In this document: positions 1-12,803 of the stretch, one piece after another
Layout of the letters: every line of letters starts with the position of its first letter
Position numbering within the stretch: the stretch's first letter is position 1
NCBI GenBank assembly: GCA_023159155.1
Contig: JAJNNX010000006.1
Span: forward strand, 682,001-746,000
DNA from: Ustulina deusta
Taxonomy: Eukaryota; Ascomycota; Sordariomycetes; Xylariales; Xylariaceae
Length of the DNA stretch: 64,000 nt
Direction of reading: 5' to 3'
The notes under the pieces: generated by a model
Database searches by the model: none
The model's input: the letters and a program-made list of their open reading frames with translations, nothing else
Told to the model about the DNA's origin: nothing
Made by a program: the position numbers and the translations under genes

Positions 1-1227
1 TAATCGACTCGGTATTGAACGTCGACTTGACCTGATCGCCAAGCTTTCCCCCAAGATTTCGTATCTTGGTGAACTTCATGTCTGATAGGAACCGTTGGAC
101 GGCCCTATTGCGTATAACCGTCTGTTTGTTGGGCTTCTTGTGACCAGAGCCCAACTTACTGAGCATTTTATTACTCGCTACCCCAGCAGAGCAGGTATAG
201 TGTAAAGTCTGCCGGATTTCAGCTCGGATGTCCCGAATGATTTCAGATCCGATCAAGATGGCCACGTCGTCCCAATCAGGATCGTCAACTTCGGCCTCAG
301 CATCGTCAAGGTCCACCAATATGTCGGCTTTCCAGTCCAGGGCGGTAATTGGAGGAAGAGGCAGTTTCTCTGTTGGGTCGTCATAAGGGGGTGGACCGGT
401 CAGTTCTGGGAACCTCTGCAGTAGTATCGAATGAATCTGAGCAGACAAGTCAATGAAAACCTCATCTATACTTGCCTTCTCGACCCTCTGCGTGTTGGTC
501 GGCAGACATTGCTTGATCAGGGCTAGAATCTTCCTGGACTGAAGTCTGTATGGATCTAGCGAGACTTTGTGGGTTCCAATATGAGAGGCCGCATTGTCAT
601 GGTAAGCCCACTTTTCTTCCCCTTCCTTCCACGTAGCAACGTGCTGGGCTATCAGGTTTGGGCAAAGCTTCTTGGCTTCGGCTACGGTACAATGGCGACC
701 AATACCAAACTCACGCGCTGGATAGTTGACAGCTATCAATCCTTGCCTATCATAGTTAGATTAAAAGCTAAGATAAAACCGCATGGTACTGGATCAGGCC
801 ATGAAGTGGACAACAGATCTGAGGCGGGAAAATGGGAAAGGGTTGGATATGAATGCTGGATGGCAAATACCATTGCTGCACAGCTAACGGCTGGTCCTCA
901 TCAATACCCAGACGCACCATCTCTGTGCCCATAACAAATACGTATTAGCCGGGTGTTTAAACTCAGCCGCCCACAGTGTGCAAAGGTGTGGCCGCAGCCG
1001 AACATGGACGGCGGACGACCGAAGACAAAGGAACAAACATGGAGGATTTAACACATACCACATTGGGCATAAAAAGCATCAAGATCAACATGGGCGATGA
1101 CGCGTAGCGGCGAGGATATCGAGGACGAAGCCAGCAGACCCAATTGGCGGTAGGTGAACTGCGATTTGCGCCGTCCGGGCCTATGGGCGGGAGAGGAGGC
1201 TTGGAAGCCAGGAGAAGGGGAAGACAT
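1..1227 (-). CDS. RAD30: DNA polymerase eta (translesion Y-family polymerase), 5' part, truncated by window edge
   Basis: Y-family polymerase that copies past UV photoproducts in the nucleus. Exons on the minus strand: 1059-1227, 871-922, 746 down to base 1 and beyond. Seen: the first catalytic motif (HVDLDAFYAQC) at the end of exon 1, EMVRLG and QPLAVQQW in exon 2, then NYPAREFGIGRH, the second catalytic motif SIDEVFIDLS, and the SAGVASNKMLSKLGSGHKKPN palm segment, all in family order. Introns begin GTATGT and GTATTT and end CAG and TAG, and the phases join cleanly (QC-E, QQW-QG). Start chosen at MSSPSPGF; an in-frame ATG seven codons upstream (1248) is possible. A short acidic insert (DDAEAEVDDPDWDD) lies between the catalytic and DNA-contact segments. 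The little-finger domain and C-terminal zinc finger/PIP motif lie outside the window. Confidence 0.95.
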
Positions 1228-1299
1228 GCTGATAGTCAAAATGCCCACGGTTGATTGGGTAGCGCAAAAGCAGTCATGTGATCAACACAATACGTGTGG

Positions 1300-4200
1300 C
1301 CTGGTGGTATGGCGGTGGACAAAATGCAAGTAATTCGAGGTGCAGGAAGGTCGGCTGGTGAGATGCCGAGCCTCGCAAGGGTTCATGATGAGGAAAGGCT
1401 CCCAGCGCGAAGCAAAGACCAGGGCGGGATATCAGGATTGGCTGCTATGGGACAGATATCCACGAGAAGAGACGATTGCATGTAGTTCGGATGCCCTGTG
1501 AGGCAGTAGTCATAGAAGCGCTGGTTTAAGCAGAGGAGATCAGACTGTGCTGCAAGGGAACGAGGTGAAATGCTAAGAAGTCGGAACTTATGAGAGGCTT
1601 CGATGCCACGAAGTGCTGAAAGGTGGTGGTGGTACACAGTGCCTAGAAACAAATCGGTACGTCCGAGAGGGGGTCCTCGATAGTTCGATAATAACCAATA
1701 TATCTACTAAAACAACATAAGCACAAAAGAGGAAGTGCGCATGGGGTCAAGGCAGATTGCTTACTTAAGCACGCACTTAAGGTGACGAGGTGAAGGAAGA
1801 CTACCTGCCTCGGTGGACCGGGAACAACACAACAACCTCGCTGGGTACCTACCTCCCTCCATTATTTAGGTAGCTATGTGTGTATACTTATATATATACT
1901 ACATGTATAGACAGCGCGGGCTTCCCCATCTGCCTCACCCGTTTTCTTCTTTTGTTACAACCCTAGCGGGAAGGCTACCTACCTACACACATAGGGTAGG
2001 TACCTAATAGATACGGGCCGTCTTCGGCACCTAAATTGCCCTTTTATGTACTATCTCACACAAGTGTGTGTCACTATTTATACTCTAACATACAGCCATA
2101 AGCTCTCGGTCTAGATGGATGTCGGCCTTGACCAGCCAAGCATGAGGCTCAGCCGGCCAGTATTAATGAGCAATTTTACCACAGATCCACAGGCAACCAG
2201 TGTGTCACTCTACGAGTGTAACGTAATGCTGGTCAGACGGAGCCCGAGGAGGCGGGTTGTCCAGGAAGATTGACTGATCGAAAGAGAAGTACCTCGCGTC
2301 TCACGCGGAAATTATTCCTGGGTCCGATGAACCATTGTGTGGTTCGTGGCCAGGTATGTTGTCGCTAGCAAATGGAGGCGGAGCTAACCACCAGAGCCTT
2401 ATTGCAGCCCCCAAAGCAACGCTGGATGTACCACGAACTGGACGTAATCAACTCCTACGACGATGGTGCCACTATGATTAGCCTCATCTGGTCTAGGTAC
2501 CACTTGTGGCATCTTGCCTTGACCCTTGACAGTAAACCCCGTTGAAGCAGTGAGCATGCAAGAATAAAAATGTGGTTGCAAATATATTAATTGCTTACTT
2601 CAATCAGCTCACCGGGATTGAAACGTTCCTGCGGGCTCGGTGCGGCCGTTGTGCACTGCTGCTACTCTATTCGTATAACGTCTCATCAAGAAAACGCACT
2701 CTTGTTACCTATTTCCTCGAGTGGGGGGTGTGTGAGGCTCAAAATGAACCCCTTACCACGGAGACTTAATGCCTTTCCTAAAGAGCCCTCTCTTGAATGA
2801 TGCCCGTTGGTTGAAGAATGCTGATATTGCCACAGTGGAACTAAAACACAGCCTGCAGCAGCAAAAGATATAAGGCCGACAGTGGATAGAGGGGAACAAT
2901 CAACAGGCCGACGGTTTTCCGCTAATTCGTTTTATTCAGCTCAACTTTAATTCTTCTGCAGTGCTTTGGCTAGATTTGAGTCTGAAAAGCAGAGAGACAG
3001 CTGGGCCCTTAGCTTTTGACAAGGTGTGTCATTGTTCGAGTGTGTGAGCCTTTCTTTATTCTGTGACTATGGAACGCGAGTTCTTGATAGTCTTGATGAG
3101 TGGCAAATGGCTATAGCTGATCCATTTCACTAGCATCGTCCTTACCCATGCCTAGATAATAACGAGGCGCCGCCAAGAAAGTAGGATTTTTAGGAGATGC
3201 ATACACAGGCTTCTAGGAGTTCCTTTACTTTTCCTTCTATTGTAATGAGTCTCCGGGAATAGTCAAGAGGCGCTTCGCTTCGGTGTCTTAAGGAGGATCT
3301 GTCATCATCATCCCTCCCCCTCCCCCCCGGTAGCCTCTAATAGGGATGAAATTCGCAGAGCGATAATTCCCTGGAGACCCCGCCTCCAAAACGAACCTCT
3401 TGATGTTACGAGTTGTTGCTCGGAGGTGCCTGCATAATCTTCTTGTCTTGGAAATATCCCTCATTTTTCTGACCTGTTCATATTGTCGATTCCGAAGGAC
3501 CGTTTGCTAATTGGAAACGCTGATTGGCTGTGCCGCTATTTCTATCAAGATCTACTATTCTCGAGCAGATTATAGCGATGACATCGCCGCACATAATAAT
3601 ATAGAGGTTTTAGGCAACTCATGACGGCGGCAATGGCTGCTGAAGCCTTGATTGTATGGTGCTGTGTACATATGACAAGGTCTATTTGCCACATTGGTTT
3701 CGGTCTGCCAAATTTAGCTCCAGCCGTGGAGTAAGGTATCATTAAATTTCCCACGAAAATAAGTGGCAAGTATGCCGAAAGCCGCTCCTTGCGATGGATA
3801 TATCCCCCAGCTCTAAAATCGGTTGTCACATAATAAGTTCAGGCTCCTAGAGGTTGTAAAATCTGATATATATTTAACTTGTAGATTTCAAGACGGAGGT
3901 AGACACGTGAGCTACCTAGGTATATGGAGTAGGCGTATTATTTCTCTTTATGAAGTATGAATAGTTATTCAGTGTCAACAGTAGCTCACATTCGGTACGA
4001 TCTAGTTGCCGCCATGAACCTAAAATAACTAGGGAGATATGTACAAGTAATTCGCTATCTCCTGCAAGGCTCCGGAATCCTTCTAAATCAGGTCCCCGCC
4101 GTTTCCGCCTGCCTAAAGCCTTGCCGTAGAGCAATTTTTCGTCGTTAGAGCGGTGTAACTCAACCAACCCTTTTGTGTCTATGTAAGTCTTGGGTTAGGC

Positions 4201-4983
4201 TTGAGGATGCTGTGCTTGGATTTGCGTCCTTCATGCACGATACTTACTTTGCTGTGAGGACCTTCCTTTTACGTTGACGCTAGGTTCCGACAGAAAGGTA
4301 CGCTCGCTTTACTCCCCGGGACAGCTAGTTGCGGTTGGAAGCGACCATACGGCTGTTTATTGGGTGAGGCAGCTGTAATGATTACAAACTCGCTGTAGTA
4401 CGAGATATGCATTCGGACAAAAGATTTTTACTGACTATTTGAGTTCATCCCCTAGTGTACCAGACAGCTGAATTATCAAGCAGCTGTCGTATCCTTCACT
4501 CTTTACGGGCAGTCCGTGGCTAACTACTCTTCCAGGGATCCCGGGTTGATCCCATCTACGATAATTCCATGCAGTAGACATCTCCAGCAACGGCGTACCT
4601 CGTGTGACCAGTACTTTGTGGCGGAATCATCATCTATTCCACATATGTCATCGTTAGGTTGGCTGCAAGGATGGATCTGGAGGACTCGAGGTTACTCCCG
4701 AGGTTACGCTTCACGGATTGTCCATTTGATGACCGCACTTCTGACCTACTCGTGGCTGAAAATCCGGTTCCTACCGAATAACGGATATAGCTAAGGTTGC
4801 GGCTCTGCAAAAAGAAGCATCAACAAAGGTGGATATGGCGGATCAATAGGCTTGATGGCCATGGATGCTTGTAACGGCATCCCCGACAGTTTCAATCTCG
4901 CCCTTAACGAGTTGAGAAAAAAAAACAGTCCTAGGGGGATTCCTGAAGTATATAATGCTGGAGGGAAACAAGCAAAGCTCTGA
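1300..4983. other. Non-coding stretch, no gene recognised
   Basis: About 3.7 kb with only short ORFs that resemble no family I know. It contains scattered TAGGTACCTA/CTACCTACC-type palindromic motifs (for example 1845-2010), which recur in other intergenic parts of the window, and a pyrimidine/C-rich tract near 3310-3330. Nothing else supported. Confidence 0.5.
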
Positions 4984-5384
4984 ATGAATCATAAGTCACT
5001 ACTATATCGGAACATTGGGCATTGTCTCATTATCCACGAGCACAGTAACACCTATTATCTTACTCTTCGCTGCAAACCATCTCTTGGGCACTTCGTGAAA
5101 AACCACGTTATATATTTGCTAGCTTGCCTCAAGTTCATCATGTAAGGCATTCGCTTAACATGAGATTGCAAATCTAATATAGGGACAGGGCTGACGATCG
5201 ATCGCCTTCCCCTGATATCGAAACGACCGACGCCAGACCCGACAGTGAGGTTTTAGAGACAAACGACAAGTATACTTGCTCAGAATGTGATAAAACGGAC
5301 AAATTTGTGTACGCGAAGGACGGAGATGCGGCTTGTTGTGCTCACTGCGGACACCAGAAATGTACCAATTGCACAACCGACTAG
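4984..5384 (+). CDS. Small cysteine-rich, probably zinc-binding protein (two exons)
   Basis: The second exon (5183-5384) encodes an acidic linker followed by CSEC, 15 residues, then CCAHCGHQKCTNC and a stop. The paired CxxC plus CxxCGHxxCxxC pattern is that of small zinc-ribbon-like proteins common in Sordariomycetes. No in-frame ATG exists inside this exon: an in-frame TAA lies at 5175 and an acceptor (CTAATATAG) at 5182. Upstream, donor GTAAGG at 5142 with branch-like GCTTAAC gives a 41-nt intron whose phase restores an ATG split across the junction (AT|G), for a 67-residue product beginning MDRADDRSPSPD. Alternatively, an open frame from ATG 4984 continues through the same junction and adds 52 residues. 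I favour the split-ATG start because the upstream exon looks unlike protein. Function unknown; the zinc binding is inferred from cysteine spacing only. Confidence 0.5.
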
Positions 5385-6119
5385 ACGCCACATTCTTGTC
5401 GAGAAGCGTACCGGAACGCCGATTTGCAGCTAAGGCCATCAATTAGTTGTTTCTTCTGGGCTGCGAAAGCAAGGTTTTGTTGGCAAACCATCCGTCACTC
5501 CCACAACTGTGTCACTCTTTCAACAGACGGATGAGGTTTATCATATATTGGGCTGAAAGATATTAGAATTAGATGTCACTCGCTTCATTGTGAAACAATC
5601 ACAAGACTTTCGTTTATGAAATGCTCGCCCATGAGGACAATGCTGACTTCGTTCGTGCGTGATCCTAGCAACGAGAGCACCCCAACCAAAGTAGAGAAGA
5701 TCACTAGGGGTGCAATGAAAGAAGCAATTATATTAATAAAATGACAGTATGAAGATTGACGAGTCTATAATCTTGAAGGCTTGATATTAGTATGCCAGAA
5801 GACAAGGGAGATGAAGGGGAGTGTAGAAAAGATGTGACATAGACATGTACACAAATCGGTCTGTTTCTTTGCATGCATTTCGTAGAAAACGAGTCATCGT
5901 GAAAGACTGGTCATTTTGGTGCATTTAGGATTCCGTTTGATATCGTGAGTATAAACTGCCAATGACTGGAGAATGGAACCATGGCCTTTGACTACAAACA
6001 TATAATGCAGACAAGGATGTAAGCTAACTATAAGTACTACGATGTTCCTAAAAGTTCCGATTGGTCACAATGCCAAACATTGGGGTATCATCAGCCTCTC
6101 TACTACACATCTGTCTTCA
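5385..6119. other. Intergenic, nothing recognised
   Basis: Region between the small Cys-rich gene and the 3' end of the palmitoyltransferase. No ORF with family resemblance seen; presumably the 3' flanks of two convergent genes. Confidence 0.5.
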
Positions 6120-7537
6120 TTAACTCCGCAGATTCCTCATCTCCATAAGCGTACTCTCATCCGACGGTGGGCCAGTAGGGAGGCCGTATCGAATACGAAG
6201 TTGATCGAGAATACGGTCCATACTGTAAAGGCTTTCGAGACGTTCGTGATTAGCGCAAGGTGAGTGGCGAATGGGAAGCACCCAATCCAAGGGATTTGTG
6301 CCCATGACCGATTGCCAATTCCGCCAAGGCCCCAGGTCCCATGGATTTTCTCCTGGTGCCGTCTCAAGAATCGCAAAAGTTCGTGTTGCTAGATCATCCC
6401 GAGAACTAGCAGGCAGGGCATCCGCCTGCTCTCCGGCTTCATAGCCATTAGACTTTATGCGCTTAACTGTGTCTTTCCTGCCGCCCGGGCCAGTTTCGAG
6501 CTTCCTCAAAGGATATACGATTATACGAAATCTATCCGACCTCGTTCCCCGAGGGACTCGCACAGCCAATTGATAGACTTTCTGGCGGAATGATAAAATG
6601 TCGACATTTGTCATGTTTTGAAGAAGATATCGCGCTGAGGTGGCGGTCATTAAGAAAGAAAATAACCCGAAGAAAGCGGCTATCACTATAGCAGCCAGGA
6701 AGAAAGGATCAGGCGATGCACCTTGCTCGACCTGCCGACGTAGTGCATAGGCAGTTGCCCCCAATACAACTGCACAAAACAGCGCACCATATGTGGTGAA
6801 CTGCACAAAGAACTTGAACGCTACACGGGACATATGATTAGCGATGCAAAGGACATGGGCCAGCGTGCGACATTAGCAAACCTACACTTCTCCCCAATCA
6901 TGCCGCCAGCCCAAGGGCAGTAGTGATCCATTCTGTAAACACACCGACCAATTTCGCGGCTGTGATGGACCCGATCCTGTTTCCAATTACAGCATTCGGA
7001 ACACCATTTGGGGCGACCATCGCTCTCACACACAAACGCATCTCGGGAATAGAAACACTCGAGTCCAGGGCTGTCGGGGTCGCGATCGGGCCCGGCCTCG
7101 TAGGCGCGGCCCTCGATATCATCTGCCCCATAGGGCCGTCTCATCCGCTTTCCGTCTTTCGCGCTCCGTCGGCTGACTGCCAGCGGGCCAAGAGGAACGA
7201 CACCGGGGTTGAAGTTCGCATTGTAAAGGGTCCGCACGTAGGTAGCAACCATCAAGACGAGGAAGACGAAGTAAAGAACGAGAAGAGCAATGGCCGTCCC
7301 ATTCTCGTGGAGCGAGCCAAGTAGATAGTCGACTGTGAGAGGCAGCACCTGGTTAGTCGCACGCTCCTCGGGCAGGAGGCACAAGGGATGGGGATGGATG
7401 GATGGATGGATGGATGGCTCACAACAGACCCGGGCGACGACGACGTATGTCGCATACGCAACGGCAGTGGCAAGAAAAACAGGGACTATGCGGGTAGTCC
7501 ACCGCGTCGCGGCTCTGGTGCTTTCGGTAGCTGGCAT
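6120..7537 (-). CDS. PFA5: Palmitoyltransferase, DHHC family, Pfa5 type (DHYC variant)
   Basis: Integral membrane S-acyltransferase that attaches palmitate to cysteines of target proteins. Three exons (7423-7537, 6886-7332, 6120-6820) give exactly 420 residues. Two N-terminal membrane helices (about 17-35 and 50-70), then the cysteine-rich domain (C149, C152, C153, H161, H162, C169) with DHYC at 174-177 followed by PWAGG, then two more helices (about 196-250) and a polar C-terminus. DHYC in place of DHHC is usual for Pfa5. The HHC triad of the zinc-binding region reads HHS (Ser163, codon AGC), so a conserved cysteine appears to be lost, which may impair zinc binding. Intron 1 holds a CCAT tetranucleotide repeat. 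Intron 2 starts at GTAGGT, chosen because it restores the EKSFKFF junction. Whether the enzyme is active is uncertain. Confidence 0.9.
7387..7417. repeat. GGAT/CCAT tetranucleotide microsatellite inside intron 1 of PFA5
   Basis: Tandem GGAT units (about seven) on the plus strand lie directly inside the donor site of the first PFA5 intron. If the intron were retained, the repeat would encode Ser-Ile-His-Pro repeats in frame. Confidence 0.85.
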
Positions 7538-10500
7538 TCCAGACGCATCATGGAGGAGGAGATCAGGAGTGGAAGTAGGGTCGAGGCCGGATCAGGCCGA
7601 GGAGGAGGCCGAGGAGTTGCTATCGCACGGACACGTAGAGGAGCAACATCCACAACGCCCTGTGGCGAATTGAACCGAGCCGTGAGGACGCTGGTTGTTC
7701 GGGTTGAGAATTGGGCTGCAACTGACAGCGCAGCCAGTCAGCCAGGCCGACTGACGCAATCAGAGGGCGAGCATCTGATCTGCATTTGGAATTATACCAG
7801 GTACCGAGTATGTTGTCGAGTCCAAGGGGCACTCGGCACTAGTCTCCACTCGTCTAGACAGGGACGCAGGTTAGTACACTTCAAACGTGGTCTGTGCGTC
7901 ACCGATACAGCTTTTACCTACCGCCGATAATACTTGAAGCTGCCTAGTGGGTACAGATAAGCCACAAGGCGAAAAACAGGTAATAGGTAGCGCTGATACT
8001 CGAACCTATTCACCCTATGACCTGGCTACCTACTTACCTTAGGTACTTACATACCTTACGGTTACCTATCCAGCAGCACTTCACTGGTACCTAGGCACCC
8101 CTAGGTATGTAGGGTGGCTGCCTGAGACCGCCTTATTTCCATCTTGCTTAACCCCCTTTTCCTTTTCGCCCTTCTCCTGTATGTCGTGCGCTTCGGCTTC
8201 CAATTGGCAGAAGACCTATGGACTGATTTCCGATTATGGTTGCCTAGGACATTTAGCTCTAGTCGCAAAAAAGGCATTCCCTTATCCCCTTCAGCCGCAG
8301 TTTTGACATGACGGATGTAGGTGAATTCGGTTACAGAAGGCATTCCCGTTATAGCGCCATATCATAGATATCGTCTATTATCCTTCTTCAGCCTCATGAT
8401 AAGCCGCAATAGTCTGTCGTTTCTATGCGGGAACGTATAATTCTGAGCAGCTCCAAGGTATATGCCAAGAATCATGTCAAAAGGGGTGATATATTATCAT
8501 TCGTAGAACTCTTATGGCCTGTCGAACAAGAGCCAGGTCTAGAACCATCTTCCCAACAGGCGATATTCGTGCGTGAGACGGTGTATGTGTGGGTAGCGTG
8601 GAGATGCCAGCAAGCTATACAACACCAATAATACAGATACACACACCTGCCGTTCTAGATATGGGAAGGAACTCGAGACGCAGCAAATGTAATCATAGGC
8701 TGACCTTGGATGAAGAACAAGAGAAGAGAAAAGAAAAGCTGGGCACTACACCTTTTTGCAAATGTCTAGATGACCACTTAGCCCAATAACTTTGCTGGTG
8801 TCATGACCAGTAGTCGGGCGCCTTACAAACTTTCCAGCTGCATTGCGGTCTATCCCTCATCTCCTTCGAACTGATTAATAATAATAATAATAAAAATAAT
8901 AAAAGAGCTACGAGGGCTAGCGAAGGATTAGTCCTAAGGGACAAGGATAACCCTTCTTATGCTGTCAAGGCTGGCGTTAGTTCTAGCTGAATACAAATGA
9001 AGGACTTGCCTCATCTTGGAGGCCTTTCTACAGGCACAACACCAGGCAATTTATTTTTGCCCCTAAGGCTATGAGGCTCAAGAAGAGCCTAGATAAAGCC
9101 GATTTCTATAAGACCAAGCATCTCCCACTACATTCCAAGCATTATCAACACTACGAACTATTTCCGCATACGGTTGTGTCCCTTGGCGTTCAAAATACAA
9201 CTTCATGGGGAGCGCGGGAGACCTACAACATCCAGGGTATCCAGCCTTTTCCCCTCCAGGTAGCAGCCCCAACGACGACAATCTATTCGGTAACAGTACA
9301 ATCGAGACAATTCACTTTTTGAGGACCCTTCCGAGGCCACCCATTCATCCAAATTAACCAAGGAACCTTGACGTTCATATCTAGCATCGAGCTCAGCAAA
9401 ATAGGCAACCTGCTGTTATTGGCGACAACAAACTTTCCTTTGAATTCACTGGGAGAAAATTCGACTTGTTGCCTTGATACATTGTCCGGATTCTAAGCCA
9501 ACCACGGCGACAGGCAGACAGAGTGTGTTGTGGAGGAGGGAAGGGGCAAATTTTGAAAATGCAGGTCGCCTTGTCCGCGGACTAAATCTAGACACCGAAA
9601 ACAGGTATTACCTTTGTTTCTTTTTTCCATTTTCCATTTTTTTGCATTTTCCATTGCGGTAGCCTGACTTTTTGGATTGCCGTTTCCGAGAAAAGCCCGC
9701 CCTATTACATGTCACGGGGATGATTTGTGAATGTTCCTTGTATTCAGTCTTAGGATTAGGCAATTTAATATGAATTAACATATCCCCAGCGGAAATCGTC
9801 CTTGTGAACGAGAAGCTTGCGAAATTGGCACAACACCTGATCTAGAGGGGAGATTGCTCTTACGGGGGGCTATGCAACGATTATTAAAACTCAGCCTCTC
9901 ACCGTTTTCCCCCATTACCATTGCCTTGAATATTTTAAGCTGAAATTCTAACATGAAACTCGGCCATATTTGATGATCAACCTACACCGAAACATGATGA
10001 ATCGTAATAGGATGACTTCCGATGTTTTGCGGTTATTGACCAAACAAACTTCACCTCATCTTCACCCTACTTCGCCCTCTCTTCACTTGAGTCACACCAT
10101 GGCGGTAAATGGTGCATGTATTCGTCTATATTTTTCGGTATCCGTTGGGTATTGATCATTCTAGCTCGTTAAATCGTTGAACCCCTACATTGTACAATCT
10201 CCGCTCACTGTCACAACCTTCGCTGTAACCTCGAGGCTGACTACTCATACATTCCAGCTGTGCTCACCCTTATTGATGGCTTTCTCTTCATGCCTGGGCC
10301 AGCGCTCGTAAAAAAGCCAGTAAGTCCTCTGGGGCATGTCGGTCTGCGATCAGTCTCACGGATTCAAAACAGGGTTTCGCTTCGCATTATTAGTCATTTC
10401 CGAGCCGGAAGGTCACTGTTTGGGAGAAATATCCGGCATACGATGGCGGTGCTTCAAATACCGAACCAAGGAAATGCCATGCCAGTCGAGACGCTGAGAA

Positions 10501-12667
10501 GGATCTCCGTAGGAGGTGGCCGCCACGCGTATTCGCCCTATCGGATTTCTACGAGACACTCTAGAATTGGTTGAAACAACATTTCCACTCATTGGTTTTT
10601 AGAATCTGAGTATTGTATGCCATTTGAATATAAATACTAAGGCCTTGCCATCCAGCATCTCTTGCTTCATTGTCAAAGTCAAACTTGCAACTCACCAAGT
10701 CCTGGGTCCATCTGCTTTATTATAGCAACGCGGTCGATTACATAGCCATTAGTCACATCTTTTCAAACCATGGGTTTTTTTTGTGTAAGAATATAGCTCA
10801 ACCGCAAGCTTCTGTTTTACTGATTCATGGATAGTGCAACTGCGGTCACGGCCCCTGGAGCGAGGCAGTCGACGGCCATTGCCAGCTCTGTCAACATACA
10901 CGATGTACTGGCTGTGCCGTTACCCCGACGAAATAGAGCCCACGCCATAAGTAAGTCTCTCTACAGAAGCAGCACCGCAAGATATGCGAGAGTTCTAAGA
11001 TGTAAACTAGGTCGCTATGCTACCACAGTACTCATTATCACCCCTACTCGAATGTATTGATAGCACATCAAATCCGCTTTGCGGTCAGTTATGGGGGTTC
11101 AACTTATTCACAACCCAGCGGACAACATGGAGGCGAAAAAACATCACGAGAGCGAAATTTAGGCTGGAGGGCTCTACAAGGAGCGGTCATTTGGAAGAAC
11201 TTCCTTGTCAGGATCTCTTTTGTCTTCTGCATATACTAGAATGGGCGGAGTTAGAGGCTAGATGGTTGGTTCGGGTGCTATTACTGTGTGGAAAAATCTC
11301 GGAGCTAGTAGACGGGGAAAATAAATAGAGAAGGAAAAAAAGATTGTCCCTAGCGGACACCCCAAGCTTTGACTTAACCTAGTGAGAAGCGTAAAAGGAA
11401 GGTGGTAGAGGTCTCGAAGCTGCCCCCTTCCGTACACAGTTTGAGGTAGTATAATGAGTAGGGAGGTAGTCTGTTCTGCAAAGTGGATAAGGCATTAATA
11501 CCGCGAGATAGTATGCTTGAGCTGACCTCAGCTGCGGCTATGAACTGCCGGTCTACTGTAACATCCTCAGCCGTTAGCGAAATAAGCCGTGCACCACTAG
11601 GCACGTGGCAATGAGGCAACTAGGGTGTGTGGATTATGTAATGGGTTTTGAAATGAATACCCGGCATCTTCAAAGGTCATGCGGCATGTACTGCGCCGCA
11701 AGTGGGCAGCCTAGCTTTGCGTGCGGATTGTGAGGTGCGGTGTCGGTACGTATCTCCAACATAGCATTTAATGCACGTGGAAAAGAGTATAGAAAAAAAC
11801 GGTGGGTAGGGGAGGAAAAGAGCAAAAGTTAACAAATTCCGCCGGTATTAGAAAATGTGATAGGAAAAACCAATAGGACACGAGATGTAGAATTTCTGAC
11901 TGACTGGCAGCATAGCCCGGTTGACCCCTCAAACGTCACTTCAGTTGGGCAATTAGATGCAGTCACTACACCCTATCATTGGGGGATCAATCAACAATAC
12001 TTGTTCCGGAATCTTTATCTGATCTACAGTTTCCATCATTGTTGCCGGAATCGGGCCTGAACCAAACCTGTGACTACATCACGGCACATGGGATAAGCTA
12101 ATACCAACTTAGCAGCTTCACTCTGATACTCAGGCGGGTACGCCTCGGTCAAGATGACGGTGTACGACTATAAGTGAAGCATATGTATGCATAGACTCGG
12201 TGATTCACCAATACTGCCACTTCTGGTCCAGTCGAAGTTGTGTCGACCGAAACTTCAGGGGTGTAAGTGGAGCTTGTTCACTATCAACGATGTCCGCTTC
12301 GACTGCTTTCAATGGTCGTTCTACGCCGATCACCTACGTCTAACGACTCCCGACGTATTCCAGCAATACGAATGCTGTTGTATCATGGCCAATAGATTGT
12401 CGAGGCCAATTTGGCTAATTGCCTCGCCATGTGAGAAAGCCATCTCTCTGGTATTGGCGACAGTCCGATCGAATATTGTCAGACCTGGACTATCATTCGA
12501 AGTTTGATGGCAGTGCTGGAACTCTAAGGCGAGCAAATATTGTGGGTTCTGAGGGATTGACACAACTTTCCAGGAATTCGACTTCGCCATTCACTCCTAT
12601 TCGTCACATATGAGGTGGTTTTGACTGAGGAATATTTATTACTTCAAACAGACCGTCCCCTCTTGCC
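7538..12667. other. Gene-poor region upstream of PFA5
   Basis: Roughly 5 kb without a convincing gene. The region after 7900 is rich in CTACCTA/TAGGTA-type motifs. An ATT/AAT microsatellite lies at 8874-8903. An open stretch from ATG 10827 ending at a good donor (GTAAGT, 10949) could be a first exon, but nothing downstream continues it. Otherwise short random-looking ORFs. Confidence 0.5.
8874..8903. repeat. AAT trinucleotide microsatellite
   Basis: About eight ATA/AAT units followed by an imperfect AAAAATAATAAAA tail. Confidence 0.9.
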
Positions 12668-12676
12668 TATATAAAG
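12668..12676 (+). promoter_or_regulatory. Possible TATA box
   Basis: TATATAAAG about 130 nt before the ATG at 12804, followed by a C/T- and CA-rich stretch typical of fungal 5' leaders. Support is by position and composition only. Confidence 0.3.
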
Positions 12677-12803
12677 ATCAGGATATCCTCGCCCCTGTCT
12701 GTCGACAATTGTGTTCTCTACACGCATCGACTTCTTGAAGAGTTTGATATCGTCCCATCCACAAACCGACACAAACTTCGCTTTTCGCTGAGCTCCTCTA
12801 AAC

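Noticed and set aside
4530..4560. T-arm-like GGGTTGATCCC hinting at a tRNA
   Set aside because: No acceptor stem, D-arm or anticodon arm can be built around it.
6923..7324. 133-codon plus-strand ORF
   Set aside because: Lies antisense to the well-supported cysteine-rich domain exon of the palmitoyltransferase; a shadow frame.
10827..10949. Open frame MDSATAVTAPGARQSTAIASSVNIHDVLAVP... ending at a GTAAGT donor, possible first exon
   Set aside because: No downstream exon in any frame gives recognisable protein, and no family is recognised; too little to call a gene.
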